NCBI GenBank assembly: GCA_015492075.1
Contig: WGFU01000013.1
Location: 1 to 55,201 of the forward strand
Reading direction: 5' to 3'
DNA from: Gammaproteobacteria bacterium
GTDB lineage: Bacteria > Pseudomonadota > Gammaproteobacteria > GCA-2400775
Length of the DNA: 55,201 nucleotides
Shown: in pieces, positions 37,321-47,015 of the stretch
Layout of the letters: the number at the start of each line of letters is the position of its first letter
Position numbering within the stretch: the first letter of the stretch is position 1
The notes under the pieces: generated by a model
Told to the model about the DNA's origin: nothing
What the model saw: the letters and a program-made list of their open reading frames with translations, nothing else
Database searches by the model: none
Position numbers and translations under genes: made by a program

Positions 37321-38019
37321 GTGCGAGTACACTGTTTACAACACGTACCCTTCGAGGGACTCGCGCATATCGGGCACTGGTTCCATGAGCACGGCCACCC
37401 GTTAAACACTACCCAGCTCTACAATGACGATAAGCTGCCACCACTTGATACCTTTGATGTTTTGATTATTCTCGGCGGCCCTATGGGGATTCACGATGAC
37501 GATCAGCACCCCTGGCTAGCCACAGAGCGTCAATTTATCAGGCGCGCGATTGATGACGGTAAACGGGTGCTGGGCATATGTCTGGGCGCACAGCTCATTG
37601 CCAAGGCCCTGGGAGCGAATGTTTATACCAATACAGAAAAAGAGATTGGCTGGTTTGGGCTGAAAAAAAAAGAGAACGCGAATAAAAGTATCTTTGGTCA
37701 GCACCTGCCGCAACATTTTACGGCACTACACTGGCATGGCGATACGTTTGACCTACCATCAGGCGCAACGCATCTACTCTCGAGTGACGTCTGCCTGAAC
37801 CAGGCCTTTAGTTATAACGACCGGGTGCTTGCATTGCAGTTCCATTTGGAGATGACGCCGTTAAGTACCAGAGCGATTGTCAACGCATGCGCGCAAGAAC
37901 TGATTTCACAAAGTTTTATTCAAAGCGCAGAAACCATCAACAGAGAAAAAAAATACTACGAGTCCTGTCATAGCTTGATGGAAAAGTTGCTTGCTCAGCT
38001 AGTCCACCACACTCAATAG
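37321..38019 (+). CDS. Class I glutamine amidotransferase-like protein
   Basis: The 232-residue protein has the GATase class I triad in place: nucleophile Cys in LGICLGAQLIAKALG, and His and Glu in LQFHLEMTP. It resembles GuaA-type amidotransferase domains but lacks the synthetase half. Stand-alone members include gamma-glutamyl-amide hydrolases and GMP-synthase-like subunits, so the true substrate is open. Start GTG 37321 has AAAGGG upstream. Its 3' end overlaps the convergent nsrR-like gene by 21 bp. Confidence 0.9.
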   Translation: MRVHCLQHVPFEGLAHIGHWFHEHGHPLNTTQLYNDDKLPPLDTFDVLIILGGPMGIHDDDQHPWLATERQFIRRAIDDGKRVLGICLGAQLIAKALGANVYTNTEKEIGWFGLKKKENANKSIFGQHLPQHFTALHWHGDTFDLPSGATHLLSSDVCLNQAFSYNDRVLALQFHLEMTPLSTRAIVNACAQELISQSFIQSAETINREKKYYESCHSLMEKLLAQLVHHTQ

Positions 38020-38430
38020 ATTTTTCATTTTTTTCTGGTTGACGAGCAAATCTTTAAGCGTGTATGCATCCAGGACTTCCACAAAACTGCGCAATGCTTT
38101 TTGCAACACTCCACGTAAACGGCATGATGGGCTAATCGCACAAGTGTCATTTTCAGAAAAACACTCGACGATGGCCAGACTCTCAAAACGTCTTACCACA
38201 TCACCAATATTGATCTCTTCTGGCGCGACAGCAAGCCGAATACCACCACCCTTTCCACGCACGGTTTCAATAAAACCCTGAGCTCCAAGTTGATGTACTA
38301 CCTTAACCAAGTGATTGCGCGATATCCGGTAACACTCGGCTATTTCAGTAACGGTAGACAAGCTGTCACGGTGCAGGCCAAGGAAAATCAAGGTTCTAAG
38401 CGAATAGTCAGTGTATTGGGTAAATTGCAT
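37999..38430 (-). CDS. NsrR/Rrf2-family transcriptional regulator
   Basis: From ATG 38430 the product has 143 residues. The winged helix begins MQFTQYTDYSLRTLIFLGLH, and three cysteines lie in ECFSENDTCAISPSCRL (C-x6-C-x5-C), the pattern of NsrR [Fe-S] cluster ligands. NsrR senses nitric oxide and represses NO-detoxification genes. No typical NsrR target is adjacent. It overlaps the amidotransferase gene tail-to-tail. Confidence 0.9.
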   Translation of the reverse strand: MQFTQYTDYSLRTLIFLGLHRDSLSTVTEIAECYRISRNHLVKVVHQLGAQGFIETVRGKGGGIRLAVAPEEINIGDVVRRFESLAIVECFSENDTCAISPSCRLRGVLQKALRSFVEVLDAYTLKDLLVNQKKMKNLLSVVD

Positions 38431-38945
38431 GGCAGCGGTATCGGCCAACCGGTCTCTATAGTAGTTTTATCAATATATAGCTTTCCCGCCGTTCATGCCA
38501 TCAAAAGCCTGCGCTCAAATTACGTATGAACGTTCCATAATATAGATTCAATACCAATATTATATAGGGTAACAGTGACAATATACGCCATGCATGCCAG
38601 CAACTACTCCTCTGCGGCTGTATCGACAAACTACAGCCTCGAAATATTATAAGGCAAGCTATATCGCAGCGACCCCCAGTGTTTCGCGTAGACGGAAACA
38701 ATGATGATTTTCCCGCTTATTCGAACGACCCGCTAAGCACGCTCGTCCACACAACCACTGCTACCGAAAACAAACGTCCCCTGCTACTCCGAAAAATAGC
38801 AGCACCGACAGTTCAGTTTTTGATAAAGAAGTGATGCCCAGCCTACTTACAAGCCGCACCTTAACTAGGGAACCTCTGATTAATCTCCTACAGCAAAAGG
38901 CACCCAAGGATGTGGGTGTCTGCACCTTTTGCGCTAACAATCAAG
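38431..38945. other. 515-bp intergenic stretch with an IS-end-like motif and imperfect hairpin
   Basis: No supported gene lies here. An IS-end-like GGAACCTCTGATTAAT begins at 38870; its GGAACCTCTGA is shared, in reverse complement, with the IS-like end at 137-147. A hairpin spans 38893-38932: outer 8-bp stem GCAAAAGG/CCTTTTGC, inner 6-bp stem CACCCA/TGGGTG, asymmetric 6-base bulge. It lies just beyond the 3' end of the DUF2796 gene and lacks a T-tract. Confidence 0.4.
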
Positions 38946-39500
38946 TTACTTTAGCTCTAGCCTGTTCTGCTCGGCTGTCAACGTGACATAGGCAGCAGAA
39001 CCAGCGCCCATACGTTTCACCTGGATTTCTTTAAAACTATCATACTGGTCAAAGAGCTTGACTGTGATTTCATCAAGCTCCGAAGGGGTATCGCATTCAA
39101 AAATATAATAACCGTCAAATTCAGGGGAGGTGTTATCGCCTGCCTTGGTCTTACCATCGATAATCACTGAGTTCACTTCCGCCACAATGGTATGGCAAGC
39201 GGCCTTCTCCGGGAAGGCAAAGATATTCTCTGGCCTGCTCAACCACGCTACCGAGTCCTGTAATAAAGCCTTTTGTTCCGGGCTCTCAGCAACACCGTTA
39301 AAGCCGAGCACGTTCACTGTTTGCGTATAGAACTCGATTTCGATATTACTCGCAGCGACGGCAACCGTCATGCGAGCGTACCCCGGCTGCGAGGTCTGTG
39401 TCTCAACCTGCTTATCTTTATGATTACTAACATGATGCGCCATCGCTGGTGCTGACAGATATATTGCAAACAACACTACAAGGCCACTAAGCTGCTTCAT
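38946..39500 (-). CDS. ZrgA-like DUF2796 periplasmic protein
   Basis: The 184-residue product has a signal peptide (cleavage near AMA-HH) and then a DUF2796 pattern: IEIEFYTQTVNVLGFNGVAESPEQKALL, FAFPEKAAC and FDGYYIFECDTPSELDEITV. ZrgA in Vibrio is a periplasmic zinc-uptake accessory. Here the central His-rich tract of ZrgA is reduced to HHVSNHKDK at the mature N-terminus, so metal binding is uncertain. The gene stands alone. Confidence 0.85.
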   Translation of the reverse strand: MKQLSGLVVLFAIYLSAPAMAHHVSNHKDKQVETQTSQPGYARMTVAVAASNIEIEFYTQTVNVLGFNGVAESPEQKALLQDSVAWLSRPENIFAFPEKAACHTIVAEVNSVIIDGKTKAGDNTSPEFDGYYIFECDTPSELDEITVKLFDQYDSFKEIQVKRMGAGSAAYVTLTAEQNRLELK

Positions 39501-39934
39501 CTAATAAAGCCTCCTGAAAAATTTGATACCTATTATCGCAGATCTGACAGACAAAGTGGCCTATCAAGCCCCCGTGTTCACGGCTGACAAGAGAACGGGT
39601 ACTGCGACTGCTTTCGCATACGGCGATCACAACTGGAAAAAAGCGAACTGGAACCAGCTATCTTCCATTCCTTGATATTGTCCCAGTTTTACTGCACAAG
39701 CCAATGTACAGAATTGACGTTTCGTGCGTGCCATTTCGATTCGATACATTTCGCACTGGAGTCATACAGACCAAAATGTCCCGTTGATAAGAAACGAATA
39801 CCGGCGCTCACCCACTTAGGCTTAAGTAAAGTTCCAGCGCCCAAGCTCTCTACATTGGAATATCAAAAAGGATAAGATGGATGAAAATGTCACTTATCTG
39901 CGTTAGATAGCAAGCTATGCAATGGGTAACCAAC
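39501..39934. other. 434-bp intergenic region before the P-type ATPase
   Basis: I see no supported gene, RNA or strong promoter. The only open frame (39672-39875) has no family pattern and no ribosome binding site. Confidence 0.5.
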
Positions 39935-42676
39935 ATGGATAATGAAAAATATGACGGATTAAGTAAACCCATTTTGTGGCATGCATTAAACTATGAACAC
40001 GTTTTTAAGCAGCTGACTTGCACTGCACAAGGGCTCTCCTCTGCAGAGGCTGAAGCACGCCTGTCTCAATACGGTCACAACCGGCTCAGTCCACCAAAAA
40101 AACAGAGTGCGCTGCGGCGTTTTTTGCGCCAGTTTCATAATGTTCTCATCTATGTCTTGATAGGCGCAAGCATCGTCACCGCTGTACTTGGTCACTGGAT
40201 CGACAGTGGCGTTATTATTGGCGTAGTGGTCATCAACGCCATTATCGGTTTCATCCAGGAAGGCAAAGCGGAACAGGCGCTGGACGCGATCCGCCAACTG
40301 CTGTCACATCAAGCGATGGCAAAACGCGACGGCAAGTTCATCAGCCTGCCTGCCGAACAACTGGTTCCGGGTGATGTGGTTTTACTTCAGCCCGGAGACA
40401 AAGTCCCAGCCGACCTGCGTTTGTTCAAGACTCGCGAACTCCGCATTGAAGAAGCCATGCTCACCGGCGAATCGGTAGCAGCAGAAAAGAACCCCATGCC
40501 AGTGACAAAACAGGCCACTATCGGCGACCGCAAATGCATTGCCTATTCCGGCACTTTGGTCACCTGCGGCCAAGCTCAGGGTGTGGTAATCGCAATCGGT
40601 GACAGCACCGAGATCGGTCGCATCAGCGGTATGCTGCGCCAGGTGCAAGTGCTCGTCACTCCGCTGCTGCGGCAAATGGCGATATTTGCCAAGCGGCTTA
40701 CCGTCGCCATTGGCATTCTAGCCACCGCCACGTTTGCCTACGGTGTGCTGTTTAGGAACTATGAGATTGGCGAGATGTTTCTTGCCGCAGTGAGTCTGGC
40801 GGTCGCCGGTATCCCGGAAGGTCTGCCCGCCATCATGACCATCACCCTCGCCATTGGCGTACAAGCCATGGCGAAAAAGCATGCCATTATTCGCCGCTTG
40901 CCTGCCGTTGAAACCTTGGGTTCGGTGACCGTTATCTGCTCGGACAAAACGGGCACTCTCACCCGCAATGAAATGACCGTGCAAGCCGTCACCACCAGCG
41001 CCGGACGCTACGAGGTCAGCGGCACCGGTTATGATCCGCATGGCACTTTCAGCTTCAACGGCACAGAGATCAGCGCCGCCGAATCACCGTTACTATGGCA
41101 GCTAGTTCAGGCGGCATTACTGTGTAACGACGCCACCCTGACCGAGGTCGATGGTCAATGGCAGATACAGGGCGACCCCACCGAAGGTGCCCTGGTTACC
41201 CTGGCACTGAAAGCAGGCCTTGAACATAACACCTACTTGACCCAGTATCCGCGCACTGATGCCGTCCCCTTTGAGTCGCAGCACCGCTTCATGGCCACTT
41301 TGCACCATGACCATGCCGGCCATGGCTTTATCTATCTTAAGGGCGCACCGGAACGAGTACTGGAAATGTGTCACCAACAACGCATGTATGGTAAGGACAC
41401 TGCCCTGGACAAGGCCTACTGGGAAAACTGCATAAACACGATGGCCTCATCGGGCCAACGGCTGCTGGCCATTGCTTTCAAGCCGGCAGCCGCCGAGCAG
41501 CAAAACCTCACCTTTGCTGATGTCGAGGACGGGCTGACCCTATTGGGTATGGTGGGTTTCATCGACCCACCCCGCGAAGAAGCTATCCGTGCGGTACATG
41601 TCTGCCAATCAGCCGGTATCTGCGTCAAAATGATCACCGGTGATCACGCAGTGACCGCCCGCGCAATCGGCAAGCAAATGGGGATCGGTGATGGCATGAT
41701 AGTGATCACTGGCTCGCAGCTAGAGACCTATAGCGAAGATGAGTTGAAAGATGCCATCCAGCGATCTGATGTTTTCGCCCGTGTCTCGCCTGAGCAGAAG
41801 TTGCAGCTGGTTACAGCACTCCAGGCCAGCGGCGAAGTGGTCGCCATGACCGGTGATGGCGTCAACGACGCGCCTGCATTAAAACGCGCAGACGTCGGGA
41901 TTGCCATGGGCCACAAAGGTACCGAAGTCGCCAAGGAAGCGGCTGAGATGGTGCTGGCTGACGACAACTTTGCCTCCATTGCTTATGCGGTGGAGGAAGG
42001 ACGTACGGTCTACGATAATCTGAAAAAGTCCATCCTGTTCGTACTACCCACCAACGGTGGCGAGGCACTCACCATCGTCGCCGCGATTATGATGGGCCGC
42101 TTACTGCCTATCACCGCCGCTCAAATCCTGTGGATCAACATGATCACTGCCGTAACACTGGCGCTAACGCTGGCCTTCGAACCACCCGAACGCCATATCA
42201 TGCAGCGCCCGCCACGTGATCCTAAAGAACCGTTACTGTCCGGTTTTTTGATCTGGCGCATCATTTTTGTATCGCTGATCCTTGTCGTCGGCACCTTCGG
42301 CTTGTTTCTCTGGGAACGCGAGCATGGCGCCTCCATTGAGCTGGCACGCACGATCGCTGTCAACACCCTCGTCATGTTCGAGGTATTCTACCTATTCAGC
42401 GCCCGTTATCTGCTAGCACCGGCACTAAGCTATGACGGACTAACTGGCAATCGTTACGTTCTATATGGCATTGGCCTGCTGATATTATTACAACTGGCTT
42501 TTACCTATCTCGCTCCCATGCAAGTTCTTTTCGCCACCACCGCGATCAGTATCGAGGCCTGGCTGCGCATCATCGTCATCGCTTCTTCGGTGCTCATTCT
42601 AGTGGAAATAGAAAAGCTGCTGTTACGAAAAGGCGCCCACCTCAAACAAAATATATCAGTGACCACGGAAAAATAA
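39935..42676 (+). CDS. P2-type cation-transporting ATPase
   Basis: The roughly 913-residue protein has an N-terminal cation-ATPase domain (LSSAEAEARLSQYGHN), actuator loop with TGES, helix M4 VAGIPEGLPAI, phosphorylation site CSDKTGTLT (Asp about 337 from ATG 39935), nucleotide domain with KGAPERVLEMC, and MTGDGVNDAPALKRADVGIAMG. PEGLP in M4 fits P2A calcium- or Na/K-type pumps. The ion is not certain. ATG 39935 and ATG 39917 are both possible starts. It is probably monocistronic. Confidence 0.95.
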   Translation: MDNEKYDGLSKPILWHALNYEHVFKQLTCTAQGLSSAEAEARLSQYGHNRLSPPKKQSALRRFLRQFHNVLIYVLIGASIVTAVLGHWIDSGVIIGVVVINAIIGFIQEGKAEQALDAIRQLLSHQAMAKRDGKFISLPAEQLVPGDVVLLQPGDKVPADLRLFKTRELRIEEAMLTGESVAAEKNPMPVTKQATIGDRKCIAYSGTLVTCGQAQGVVIAIGDSTEIGRISGMLRQVQVLVTPLLRQMAIFAKRLTVAIGILATATFAYGVLFRNYEIGEMFLAAVSLAVAGIPEGLPAIMTITLAIGVQAMAKKHAIIRRLPAVETLGSVTVICSDKTGTLTRNEMTVQAVTTSAGRYEVSGTGYDPHGTFSFNGTEISAAESPLLWQLVQAALLCNDATLTEVDGQWQIQGDPTEGALVTLALKAGLEHNTYLTQYPRTDAVPFESQHRFMATLHHDHAGHGFIYLKGAPERVLEMCHQQRMYGKDTALDKAYWENCINTMASSGQRLLAIAFKPAAAEQQNLTFADVEDGLTLLGMVGFIDPPREEAIRAVHVCQSAGICVKMITGDHAVTARAIGKQMGIGDGMIVITGSQLETYSEDELKDAIQRSDVFARVSPEQKLQLVTALQASGEVVAMTGDGVNDAPALKRADVGIAMGHKGTEVAKEAAEMVLADDNFASIAYAVEEGRTVYDNLKKSILFVLPTNGGEALTIVAAIMMGRLLPITAAQILWINMITAVTLALTLAFEPPERHIMQRPPRDPKEPLLSGFLIWRIIFVSLILVVGTFGLFLWEREHGASIELARTIAVNTLVMFEVFYLFSARYLLAPALSYDGLTGNRYVLYGIGLLILLQLAFTYLAPMQVLFATTAISIEAWLRIIVIASSVLILVEIEKLLLRKGAHLKQNISVTTEK

Positions 42677-42943
42677 TATTCAAACACCTGTCACCACGGA
42701 AACGGGGACTCGCTTGCCACGGCATCGAGTACGGCAAAAAGCCTCGCTAAATAAGCTACCGCTAAGGCGAGCTGCTTAGCACAATAAACTACGCCGTTAA
42801 TGACAGCAAAGACAGGATCGTTATTCACTCTGACATTAATGGCATAGCATCACCTCAACCACAGCAGGAACAACTTGCCAAAAAATATAATAAGTCATTG
42901 TTTTAAATAGAGAACAACCCAAATCACAGAATCAGACAATTGC

Positions 42944-42959
42944 TGGCACAGGACTGGCA
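42944..42959 (+). promoter_or_regulatory. Sigma-54 promoter of the DUF2892 gene
   Basis: TGGCACAGGACTGGCA has the -24 TGGCAC and a -12 TGGCA with the invariant GG and GC at correct spacing (consensus TGGCACG-N4-TTGCW; two mismatches). Transcription would start near 42970, about 29 bases before the GTG. A sigma-54 activator gene lies 59 bp downstream of the DUF2892 gene, on the opposite strand. Confidence 0.7.
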
Positions 42960-42998
42960 CTCTATTTCACGACACAAACCTAAGTTCGGGAGAAAACA

Positions 42999-43202
42999 GT
43001 GCATAAAAATATTGGTTCAATCGATAAAACGCTGCGAATTGTGATTGCACTGGCGATATTCGGCGCCGGTGTTTACTATCAAAGTTGGTGGGGGCTGGTC
43101 GGCTTGGTACCACTGCTAACAGCCCTGATCAGCTGGTGCCCACTGTACAGCTTGCTGGGCATTAAAACCTGCGCGGGAACACAAGAACCAGATTCACGTT
43201 AG
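42999..43202 (+). CDS. DUF2892 (YgaP-like transmembrane) protein
   Basis: The 67-residue protein starts at GTG 42999 with GGGAG upstream. It has IGSIDKTLRIVIALAIFG, a helix pair and the CPLYSLLGIKTC segment of DUF2892. This family is the membrane part of YgaP, where it is fused to rhodanese, and is common in sulfur-metabolism clusters. The two conserved cysteines may handle sulfane sulfur. A sigma-54 promoter precedes it. Confidence 0.93.
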   Translation: MHKNIGSIDKTLRIVIALAIFGAGVYYQSWWGLVGLVPLLTALISWCPLYSLLGIKTCAGTQEPDSR

Positions 43203-43260
43203 CATACGAGATACAAACGGGGTGCCAGTGTGCTCGCTTGCGCCCCATTACAGACGGTGA

Positions 43261-44607
43261 TTACAAACTTAACTTTTCCAGCTTTCGGTACAAGGTGCGT
43301 TCACTGACCCCGAGTTGCTGCGCGAGTGCTTTGCGGTCGCCTTTATGGCGTAACATCGACTGCTCCAGATAGCGTTTTTCCAGTTCATCGAGGCTCATTA
43401 ACTCATCGCCAAAAACCGGCTGACTGCGCTTATCGGACAATGTTTTGCATTGCACATAGTGAGGCAGGGCCTGCGGCAATACAATATCGCCATCTGTGAG
43501 CAGTAAGGCATGCTCGATAATATTGCGCAGTTCTCTCACATTGCCCGGGTAATGGTAATTCTGTAGACATTTTTTTACCGCGGCGCTCAGGGTCGGCACA
43601 GCACGATTATGCACACTGCGCTGCAATATGGTTTCCGCAAGTAAAACAATATCGCTACGCCGTTCGCGCAAAGGCGGTAACTCAATCATAAAAGCGCTGA
43701 TGCGATAAAACAAATCACTGCGGAATTCCCCGCGCTCCACCATGCCGCTTAAATCGCGATGCGTAGCACAGACCAAACGAAAATCCGCTTTCATTTGCTG
43801 GATACTGCCGACGGGACGATAAGTGGAGGTTTCAATCAAACGCAACAGCTTGACCTGCTGTGACATGGGAATATCACCAATCTCGTCAAGAAACAAGGTG
43901 CCACCTTGCGCGGCTTCGACCAAACCGGTTTTACGCGTGGCCGCACCAGTGAAAGCACCTTTAACATGACCAAACAATTCGCTTTCAAACAAGCTCTCGG
44001 GCAAACCGGAACAATCAACAGGAATAAAGGGTGCCTTACTACGCCGGCTGCGGTCGTGAATGGCTCGCGCCGCTAGCTCTTTGCCGGTACCTGACTCGCC
44101 CATGAGTAATGCCGTGGTATCGGTCACGGCCACGCGCCCTATCATTTCCAGCATATGATTAAACGGCTGTGACTTGCCCACTAAGCTAGCGTCAGATACC
44201 ACTCTTGTTGTAGCGATATCAATACGGTGCAAATGTTCAAGGAAGTAAACAATATCTCCTTGCCCGTCACGGATAGGGAAAGTGGTGACTTCGCAATGCT
44301 CTTCGCCACGTGGCGTCTGGTGAATATGCATCACGCGTGTCGTTTGTCCGGAATCAAAGGCATTGAGCAAAGGACATTGCTCGCCGGCACGATCACAAGG
44401 CACCGAATAACCATGCGATACCTGGTAACAGTAGCGTTTCAGCAGCGGCTTGCCATCACTGTAGGTATTTTTGTAGGCCTGATTAGCATGGAGAATACAG
44501 TAATCCAGCCCCAGCAAGATCGCCGGTTCAAGATGCGTATCCACCATCGCCATTATCTCAGCGGAGATCGTTGGCGCCGTCTTTTGCTGTTGACGCGATA
44601 TAGGCAT
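43261..44607 (-). CDS. fisR: FisR-type sigma-54-dependent regulator of sulfane-sulfur genes
   Basis: The 448-residue protein has an N-terminal PAS-like sensor domain, a AAA+ domain (GESGTGKE, the sigma-54 contact loop [18 protein letters not shown]) and a C-terminal Fis-type helix-turn-helix ([13 protein letters not shown]). In the sensor, C60, C71 and C78 are spaced by 11 and 7 residues. As I recall, this equals the polysulfide-sensing Cys53/Cys64/Cys71 of FisR from Cupriavidus. It should activate transcription when persulfide accumulates. It is divergent from the persulfide dioxygenase gene and near two further sigma-54 sites. Confidence 0.9.
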   Translation of the reverse strand: MPISRQQQKTAPTISAEIMAMVDTHLEPAILLGLDYCILHANQAYKNTYSDGKPLLKRYCYQVSHGYSVPCDRAGEQCPLLNAFDSGQTTRVMHIHQTPRGEEHCEVTTFPIRDGQGDIVYFLEHLHRIDIATTRVVSDASLVGKSQPFNHMLEMIGRVAVTDTTALLMGESGTGKELAARAIHDRSRRSKAPFIPVDCSGLPESLFESELFGHVKGAFTGAATRKTGLVEAAQGGTLFLDEIGDIPMSQQVKLLRLIETSTYRPVGSIQQMKADFRLVCATHRDLSGMVERGEFRSDLFYRISAFMIELPPLRERRSDIVLLAETILQRSVHNRAVPTLSAAVKKCLQNYHYPGNVRELRNIIEHALLLTDGDIVLPQALPHYVQCKTLSDKRSQPVFGDELMSLDELEKRYLEQSMLRHKGDRKALAQQLGVSERTLYRKLEKLSL

Positions 44608-44691
44608 GTTAATTCTGGCAAAACGTGATTCTGGGGCCGATATTGTATGCCATAAATAGCAGCTTGACCAGCTGCGAGTTCACCGAAGAAG

Positions 44692-44708
44692 AACAACAAG
44701 TGGTTGTT
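44692..44708. promoter_or_regulatory. Dyad, candidate FisR activator site
   Basis: AACAACAAGTGGTTGTT has 6-bp perfect arms. It lies between fisR and the divergent pdo gene, about 80 bp before the pdo start, a suitable place for an enhancer-type site. A second short dyad, CAGCT-N5-AGCTG, is at 44660-44674. Confidence 0.45.
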
Positions 44709-44728
44709 TTTAATGTGTTTTTACTGCA

Positions 44729-44744
44729 TGGCATAGCAATTGAT
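44729..44744 (+). promoter_or_regulatory. Weak sigma-54-like element upstream of pdo
   Basis: TGGCATAGCAATTGAT has a good -24 half, but the -12 reads TTGAT instead of TTGCW, so the near-invariant C is missing. It may still be the site, or the true promoter may differ. Confidence 0.3.
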
Positions 44745-44786
44745 ATAACTGCTTGACAATGACTGACATCAACTGGAGCGGTGGCC

Positions 44787-45578
44787 ATGATTTTTACGCA
44801 ATACTTCGACCAAGCATCAAGCAGCTACAGCTATCTTATCGGCTCAAGACCGACGGGCATGGCGGCCATTATAGATCCGGTACAAGGCCATGAAAACGAC
44901 TACTTGAACTGCCTCAGTCAACACGATTTAAAACTGGCTTTCGCTCTGGATACCCACACTCATACCGATCATGTGACAGCAATGGGTGCCTTACGTGATC
45001 GTACCGCTTGCATTACGGTCATGAGCGAATACAGCAAAGCCCACGGTGTATCACGCCGCGTCAAGGACAAAGAGATTATAGAGTTTGATGACATTAAAAT
45101 TATCGCCCTTTACACGCCAGGCCATACCAATGAGTCCTTATCCTATTTAATGACTGACCGCGTATTTACCGGCGACACATTATTGATCGGCGGCACAGGC
45201 CGCACCGATTTTCAATACGGCAACAGTTATGCGCAATACGACAGCCTCTTTAACAAACTGCTCACGCTGCCCGATGAAACCCTGGTCTACCCCGCTCACG
45301 ATTACCACGGCAATACGGTTAGCACCATAGGTGCAGAACGTGCCAATAATCCACGCCTGAAAGTTGCCGATGCTGAACAATACGCAGCATTGATGGCCTC
45401 ACTAAACCTGCCTAACCCTATATTGGCGGATGTAGCACTACCCCTGAACCCAAGTTACGGGCAAAGAACTGGCAACTATCCTGTTCCCAAGCAAAATTTT
45501 GATTATCAAAACCAAGCATCCGCCACAACACATAGCAAGCACCATGGCGATAGCGAACAAAAAGGAGAAGGGCAATGA
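44787..45578 (+). CDS. pdo: ETHE1-type persulfide dioxygenase
   Basis: From ATG 44787 (GGAG upstream) the product has 263 residues. The MBL motifs are THTHTDHVT, GHTNESLSYLMTDRVFTGDTLLIGG and PAHDYHG; the ETHE1-specific GTGRTDFQ is present. It oxidises glutathione persulfide to sulfite with O2 using one iron. It has no fused rhodanese domain. The next gene, a membrane cytochrome c, overlaps its stop by 4 bases, so the two are co-translated. It is divergent from fisR. Confidence 0.93.
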   Translation: MIFTQYFDQASSSYSYLIGSRPTGMAAIIDPVQGHENDYLNCLSQHDLKLAFALDTHTHTDHVTAMGALRDRTACITVMSEYSKAHGVSRRVKDKEIIEFDDIKIIALYTPGHTNESLSYLMTDRVFTGDTLLIGGTGRTDFQYGNSYAQYDSLFNKLLTLPDETLVYPAHDYHGNTVSTIGAERANNPRLKVADAEQYAALMASLNLPNPILADVALPLNPSYGQRTGNYPVPKQNFDYQNQASATTHSKHHGDSEQKGEGQ

Positions 45579-46339
45579 GTTCATCACAATCACACTGGGC
45601 AAACCTGCCAAGCATCGGCCTGTCCATGCGCGTCTTATTTACCAGTTATTTGATGGCGGTAGGCCTGGGGCTGTTACTCGCAGGCGGCCAGATCATGCTG
45701 ACCCACGGCATGGCCGACGGTAAGTTTGGTCTCTCTGTCGATGATATCGTTTATAGTTATTACGGCAATCAGAAAAACAGCCGTCTCGAAACGGCGTTAA
45801 ATGGTATCATGAAAGACAAAGCCCCCGCTGAGGTCCGTCGCGATATCATTAATTGGGCCAGGGACGGTGCGCCAAAAGATCAATGGGATAGCCACTACAA
45901 AACTGTACTGTCAAACCATTGCACAGCTTGCCACGGCGAGCTGCCTGGAATTCCGGACTTCAATAACTATAATCAGGTAAGGTTGCTGGCCGAGGTCGAT
46001 CATGGCGCCACTATTGGCTCACTGACCCGCGTCTCGCATATTCATATATTCGGCATCGCCTTCATCTTTTTTTTCGTCGGCCTGATTTTCAGCCTAGCGG
46101 TCAATATACCAAAGTGGCTAAAAGAAACAGTGATTGCCCTGCCATTTGTCTTTTTAATTATCGATGTCTTGTCTTGGTGGCTCACCAAATGGCATCCCGG
46201 TTTTGCCTGGCTGACCATTATTGGCGGCTTTGGCTATACCGCCGCCTCCATGTTTATGTGGGTCACCTCGATATACCAAATGTGGTTCATGAAAAAAAGG
46301 CCGGGGCAGCGATACCTCAACGAATGGCAATACGATTGA
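45575..46339 (+). CDS. Membrane-anchored cytochrome c-like protein
   Basis: The 254-residue protein has an N-terminal helix (19-41), an extracytoplasmic segment with a single heme-c motif C116-T-A-C119-H120, then three membrane helices (about 155-178, 184-202 and 210-236). The overlap with pdo (ATG 45575, AAGGGC upstream) suggests a shared function in sulfur oxidation. It may pass electrons to or from the respiratory chain, or be a sulfur-compound sensor. I do not know a characterised homologue. Confidence 0.85.
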   Translation: MSSSQSHWANLPSIGLSMRVLFTSYLMAVGLGLLLAGGQIMLTHGMADGKFGLSVDDIVYSYYGNQKNSRLETALNGIMKDKAPAEVRRDIINWARDGAPKDQWDSHYKTVLSNHCTACHGELPGIPDFNNYNQVRLLAEVDHGATIGSLTRVSHIHIFGIAFIFFFVGLIFSLAVNIPKWLKETVIALPFVFLIIDVLSWWLTKWHPGFAWLTIIGGFGYTAASMFMWVTSIYQMWFMKKRPGQRYLNEWQYD

Positions 46340-46517
46340 CAAACAATAAGCGGACGACGGACACGCAGTGCCCAGCGCCGGAAATCAGCGGCTTGGCCTA
46401 ACAAACCGGCTGCTGAAACCGGGCGCATTGATCCATAGCAAAACAGAAATAATATCGTTCTCTATACTGACCGCAGCGATTTCGATTCTTATGCCGGCAA
46501 ACTGCTGGCACCAGATT

Positions 46518-46967
46518 TTAGCGTGTAACAGCTAAACCCGCTGCCTTCCAGGCGTCAAAACCACCTTCAAGATGGTAAATATTCTTAAAACCCAAGCGCT
46601 CCATCAGCTTAAGCGCTTTTGAGCTGCGCCCGCCTGACTTGCAGTGGAGCAGATATGGCGCCGCTTTATCAAGTGCAGATAATCGATTTTCAAAATCAGC
46701 GGCGTAAAAATCGATGTTTTTTCCGCCAGCGATGTGACCTGCCTTGTATTCCTTCGCCGTCCTGACGTCAAGCACGACAATATCGGGCTCATCCGCGATC
46801 ACACCTTGCGCGTCCAGCGCTGTGACGTGTTGTACATGCCCTTCTTCCGCCTCACTGTTTAGCGAAGACACCGCCGCACCGGCATCAGCAGATTGCGCAT
46901 CTAAACGATCTGCGCTGCACGCTGTAGATAACAGCGAGATCAAAACAAGAAAAATAATATAATGCAT
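46518..46967 (-). CDS. Lipoprotein rhodanese
   Basis: The 149-residue protein has a lipoprotein signal (LSTAC, Cys17 as lipid anchor), a linker and one rhodanese domain with the active-site loop LLHCKSGGRSS and the LEGGFDAWKAAG end. It should move sulfane sulfur in the periplasm, on the inner face of a membrane. It lies just downstream of the second rhodanese on the same strand. Its promoter is not clear. Confidence 0.93.
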   Translation of the reverse strand: MHYIIFLVLISLLSTACSADRLDAQSADAGAAVSSLNSEAEEGHVQHVTALDAQGVIADEPDIVVLDVRTAKEYKAGHIAGGKNIDFYAADFENRLSALDKAAPYLLHCKSGGRSSKALKLMERLGFKNIYHLEGGFDAWKAAGLAVTR

Positions 46968-47015
46968 AGCACTGTTCTCCGTGAATTATTTAATCGAAAT
47001 GTTTGTTTGAAAAGC

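Noticed and set aside
40718..41041. Long antisense frames inside the P-type ATPase gene
   Set aside because: They are shadows of a strongly conserved coding frame and show no domain of their own.
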